Of a DNA stretch of 64,000 nt, positions 61,201-64,000 are shown in pieces. The notes under the pieces are model-generated. The model did not search any database, was not told the DNA's origin, and saw nothing but the letters and a program-made list of their open reading frames with translations. Position 1 is the first letter of the stretch; each line of letters starts with the position of its first letter. Both the position numbers and the translations under genes were made by a program. The stretch is from Blattabacterium cuenoti (GTDB lineage: Bacteria; Bacteroidota; Bacteroidia; Flavobacteriales; Blattabacteriaceae), in contig NZ_CP059185.1 in assembly GCF_014251315.1 (NCBI RefSeq), positions 267,017 to 331,016 of the forward strand. Direction: 5' to 3'.

Positions 61201-62877
61201 TTATTGAATGTTTTCTAGCTTTTTCATCTGTTTTTCAATACTTTCTGTGGTTATTTTTTTAAATAAAAATGTAGTATTCCCTAATACATGTCCTGGACAT
61301 AAAATTTCTTCTATGTTTTTTATTTTATTCCAAAAAAAAGTTTTCAAACGAAGCATATCTAACAATTTTTTTGCCGTATGTGGAAGAAAAGGTTCGGCTA
61401 ATTGAGCTAACATACCAACAATTTGCAGCGATACATAAAGTATAGTATTAATACGTTTTTCTTTTTTTTTATTCCAAGGTTCTTCTTCTGTTAAATATTT
61501 ATTTCCTAGTCTAGCTAAATTCATAAAACATGCTAAGGATTCTCGGAATTGATAAGATTCAATTAAATCACCTATATGTTCTGGATAATTTTTAATTTTT
61601 TTTAAAATATTTTTATCCTTTATAGATAACATTTCAGGATGAGGAATAATGCCTTTATTGTGCTTTTGTATTAAAGTTAGACTTCTATTTACAAAATTTC
61701 CTAATATAGCAACCAATTCAGTATTATTTTTTCTTTGAAAATCTTTCCAATTAAAATTATTATCTTTCTTTTCAGGCATATTAGCTATGAGAATATAACG
61801 AAGTGTATCCTGTTGATTTGGGAAATCTTTTAAATATTCATGAACCCATACCGCCCAATTTTTAGAAGTAGATATTTTTTTATTTTCTAAATGAAGAAAT
61901 TCATTAGCCAATATTTGATCTGGAAGAATATATCCACTATTATATGCTTTAAGTATAACTGGAAAAATAATACAGTGAAAAACAATATTATCTTTTCCTA
62001 TAAACTGAATTAATTTGGTTTTTTCATCTTTCCAATAAGGTTTCCAATCTTTTTTTGTTTGTTTAGCCCACTCTATAGTAGAAGAAATATATCCTATAGG
62101 AGCTTCAAACCATACATACAAAACTTTTCCTGTATCTTTCGGAACAGGAACTCCCCAATTCAAATCTCTTGTTATGGCACGAGGTTTTAATCCTTGATCT
62201 AACCAAGATTTTGCTTGTCCATAAACATTCACTTTCCAATCTTTTTGATGCCCAATTAAAATCCATTTCTTCAAAAATTTTTGATATTGATTTAAAGGAA
62301 AGTACCAATGTTTAGTTTTTTTCAAAACTGGAAAACTTCCACTTATAGTTGATTTCGGATATATTAAATCTTCAGGGATTAGCGAACTTCCACAAGTTTC
62401 GCATTGATCTCCATAAGCTTCTTTATTTTTGCAATAAGGGCATGTCCCAGATATATACCTATCCGCTAAAAATTGTTTAGCTTCTTCATCATAATATTGT
62501 TCAGATATTTTTTCAAAAATTTTTTTTTTTTCATAAAGTTTTTTAAAAAAAGAAGTAGAAATTTCGTGATGAATTTTTGTAGAAGTTCTGGAATAGTGAT
62601 CAAACTGTATCCCAAAATTATTAAAACAATCTTTAATCATGGAATGATACTTATTTACTATTTCTTGAGGAGTTTTTTTTTCTTTTTTCGCTTGTATAGC
62701 AATAGGGACTCCATGTTCATCCGATCCACATATAAAAATAACATCTATTTTTCTTCGTCTGAGATAACGAACAAAAACATCTGCAGGCAAATAAACTCCT
62801 GCTAAATGTCCAATATGAATTGGCCCATTTGCATAAGGTAAAGCAGCAGTAACTGTATATTTATTTGATTTTTTCAT
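61201..62877 (-). CDS. metG: Methionyl-tRNA synthetase without C-terminal tRNA-binding domain
   Basis: Class I synthetase for initiator and elongator tRNA-Met. The 558 residues show the HIGH motif PYANGPIHIGHLAGVYLPAD (about 14-33), a zinc-binding CPYCKNKEAYGDQCETCG (about 145-162), GKDNIVFHCIIFP (about 300-312), the KMSKS-type KISTSKNWAVW (about 336-346) and the helical anticodon domain. It stops where the catalytic and anticodon core ends. Most Bacteroidetes MetG proteins continue for about 120 residues with a Trbp111-type domain, absent here. A T12 run (A12 in the message) at 62520-62531 lies within the intact frame. Confidence 0.94.
   Translation of the reverse strand: MKKSNKYTVTAALPYANGPIHIGHLAGVYLPADVFVRYLRRRKIDVIFICGSDEHGVPIAIQAKKEKKTPQEIVNKYHSMIKDCFNNFGIQFDHYSRTSTKIHHEISTSFFKKLYEKKKIFEKISEQYYDEEAKQFLADRYISGTCPYCKNKEAYGDQCETCGSSLIPEDLIYPKSTISGSFPVLKKTKHWYFPLNQYQKFLKKWILIGHQKDWKVNVYGQAKSWLDQGLKPRAITRDLNWGVPVPKDTGKVLYVWFEAPIGYISSTIEWAKQTKKDWKPYWKDEKTKLIQFIGKDNIVFHCIIFPVILKAYNSGYILPDQILANEFLHLENKKISTSKNWAVWVHEYLKDFPNQQDTLRYILIANMPEKKDNNFNWKDFQRKNNTELVAILGNFVNRSLTLIQKHNKGIIPHPEMLSIKDKNILKKIKNYPEHIGDLIESYQFRESLACFMNLARLGNKYLTEEEPWNKKKEKRINTILYVSLQIVGMLAQLAEPFLPHTAKKLLDMLRLKTFFWNKIKNIEEILCPGHVLGNTTFLFKKITTESIEKQMKKLENIQ
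62520..62531 (-). repeat. A12 tract (message sense) inside metG
   Basis: Twelve T on the plus strand, encoding parts of a Glu-Lys-Lys-Lys-Ile stretch in metG. The frame is intact at this length; metG therefore tolerates a tract longer than those at which murD, murG and argH are broken. Confidence 0.8.
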
Positions 62878-62906
62878 GTATAATTAGTTTAATTAAAAGT
62901 ATAGTT

Positions 62907-63809
62907 ATGAATAATAATAAAAAATTATTTTTAATTGACGCATATCCTCTTATTTATCAGAGTTATTATGCTTACATACGTAATCCCCTTTTCACTTCTA
63001 AAGGACTTAATACCTCACCTATCATAAATTTCACATATTTTTTAATGAACACGTTAAATAATGAAAAACCATCCTATATGGCTACTATTTTTGATTCCGG
63101 AACTTCTTTCAGAAAGAAAGAATATGACAAATATAAAGCGCATAGAAAAAAAACCCCGGAAGCTATTTACATCGCTATTCCTTATATCATAAGAATTTTA
63201 AAAACCTTTCAAATTTCTTTTTTTTATGCTCCAAACGGATATGAGGCCGATGATTTTATCGGAACAATAGCTAAAATAGCAGAAAATAAAGGATATATTA
63301 TTTATATAATCACTTTAGATAAAGATTTTTTTCAACTGATAACAGAAAATATTAAAGTTTATATTCCACCTTTTAAAGGAAATGCAAAAAAAATCTTGGG
63401 GATAGAAGAAATAAAAAAAAAATTTGGGGTGAATCACCCAAAACAAATTATAGATTTATGGAGTATGATGGGAGATCCTTCTGATAATATACCAGGATTA
63501 CCAGGAGTTGGAATCAAAAATGCCATGAAATTTATTAAAAAATATGGAAGTATTGAAAAATTATTAAATTCAACTCATGATCTTAACGGAAGAATTCAAA
63601 AAAATATTGAAAAAAATAAAGATTTAGGTCTTTTATCAAAGAAATTAATTACTATTGTTACTAATATCCCCTTTTTTTCTTTTCATGAAGAAAAATTTTA
63701 TGTAAAAAAACCAAGTTGGCATTCCATCAAAAAAATATTCGGAGAACTTGAATTTATAAAATTGTTAAAAAAAGCTCATAAATATTATAAATATAAAACG
63801 AAAGAATAA
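62907..63809 (+). CDS. polA: Stand-alone 5'-3' exonuclease (DNA polymerase I N-terminal domain only)
   Basis: Removes RNA primers and flaps during lagging-strand maturation and repair. The 300-residue protein equals the FEN-like domain of PolA: LFLIDAYPLIYQSYYAY (about 7-23), ATIFDSGTSFRKKEYDKYKAHRKKTP, the metal-binding GYEADDFIGTIA (about 111-122), ITLDKDFFQLI (about 134-144) and the helix-3-turn-helix GDPSDNIPGLPGVGIKNAMKFI (about 188-209). Translation stops at 63809 and nadD follows on the other strand, so the 3'-5' exonuclease-like and polymerase domains are missing here. Buchnera also keeps only this domain. I chose ATG 62907; an earlier frame start at 62865 overlaps metG. Confidence 0.92.
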   Translation: MNNNKKLFLIDAYPLIYQSYYAYIRNPLFTSKGLNTSPIINFTYFLMNTLNNEKPSYMATIFDSGTSFRKKEYDKYKAHRKKTPEAIYIAIPYIIRILKTFQISFFYAPNGYEADDFIGTIAKIAENKGYIIYIITLDKDFFQLITENIKVYIPPFKGNAKKILGIEEIKKKFGVNHPKQIIDLWSMMGDPSDNIPGLPGVGIKNAMKFIKKYGSIEKLLNSTHDLNGRIQKNIEKNKDLGLLSKKLITIVTNIPFFSFHEEKFYVKKPSWHSIKKIFGELEFIKLLKKAHKYYKYKTKE

Positions 63810-63811
63810 TT

Positions 63812-64000
63812 TTACTTTTTTATATAAAATTTATATTTTTTCATATAATTCCAAACTTTTGCATGAAGCATGGGTTTCATATTTTTTCCTTCTTGAATAG
63901 ATTTTCTAATAAAAGAAGAAGATATTTCAATAATTGGAGCTTTCAAAAAAATTATGTTATTCTTTTTATGTTTCAAAACAGGGTAGGAAAAAGAGACAAT
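63812..64000 (-). CDS. nadD: NadD, nicotinate-nucleotide adenylyltransferase (C-terminal 62 codons)
   Basis: The frame is open from the right edge of the window to the stop at 63812-63814. The visible residues include APIIEISSSFIRKSI (ISSTxIR motif) followed by KPMLHAKVWNYMKKYKFY, which is the typical NadD C-terminus (ISSTxIRxxIxxGxxVxxLLPxxVxxYIxxxxLY). The enzyme adenylylates nicotinate mononucleotide in NAD synthesis. It abuts the exonuclease stop by 2 bases. The 5' part is outside the window. Confidence 0.88.
   Translation of the reverse strand: MVSFSYPVLKHKKNNIIFLKAPIIEISSSFIRKSIQEGKNMKPMLHAKVWNYMKKYKFYIKK

Overview
The window is AT-rich, gene-dense DNA from a reduced bacterial genome. 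Gene content and order point to a Bacteroidetes/Flavobacteriales insect endosymbiont, most likely Blattabacterium of cockroaches. The grounds are a full dcw-type cluster ending in hisS, a mevalonate-pathway decarboxylase, a DAHP synthase fused to chorismate mutase, flavobacterial-type Mrp, DnaG and RsmG, TAnnTTTG promoters, and retained arginine, lysine and aromatic amino acid synthesis with almost no regulators. The assignment is inferred from recognised protein families; no database was searched. I see no mobile element, prophage, CRISPR array or rRNA. No gene-free stretch exceeds about 200 bp.

Layout: 1-10862 (+) is the division and cell-wall cluster mraY(partial)-murD-ftsW-murG-murC-ftsQ-ftsA-ftsZ, then hisS. 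10857-25989 holds short alternating units: pnuC and a phosphopantetheinyl transferase (-), mrp (+), purine nucleoside phosphorylase and murB (-), ytxH-membrane protein-rlmB (+), a conserved hypothetical and pheS (-), cvpA and a LuxE-like gene (+), der-ruvA-phosphate transporter (-), trmD (+), argH (-). 26099-35612 has gyrB-uppP-truB (+), rpsP (-), tRNA-Gln, a dicarboxylate/glutamate symporter, mvaD and tRNA-His (+), aspC (-), rsmG and an amidohydrolase (+). 35618-48674 has lysS (-), lipB (+) and a long minus-strand run: pheA-aminotransferase-tyrA-DAHP synthase/chorismate mutase-metK-fabI-rpe-dnaG-peroxiredoxin-mtaB. 48856-64000 has mntH (+), mnmE-gltX-rpsF-rpsR-rplI (-), prmC-ligA-lon-lysA-tRNA-Ser (+), metG (-), a stand-alone 5'-3' exonuclease (+) and the 3' end of nadD (-).

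The genes give peptidoglycan synthesis and septation, amino acid provisioning (Arg, Lys, Phe, Tyr), translation and tRNA modification, and minimal replication and repair. The main departures from routine are signs of genome decay. murD, murG and argH are each split by a missing single A in a poly(A) tract, and each would read through with one extra A or a -1 slip. trmD has lost its ATG frame to a 5-bp tandem duplication and seems to use a TTG made by that duplication. The purine nucleoside phosphorylase homologue lacks its phosphate-binding loop. DNA polymerase I is reduced to its exonuclease domain and MetG lacks its C-terminal tRNA-binding domain.

Regulatory signals are sparse. Four promoter candidates share one layout, TTTG, exactly 19 bases, then TAnnTTT(A/G), upstream of ytxH, rsmG, rpsF and lon; gyrB has a one-mismatch version. 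Nearly all convergent gene pairs touch or overlap at their 3' ends. I did not find a convincing new multi-gene system.
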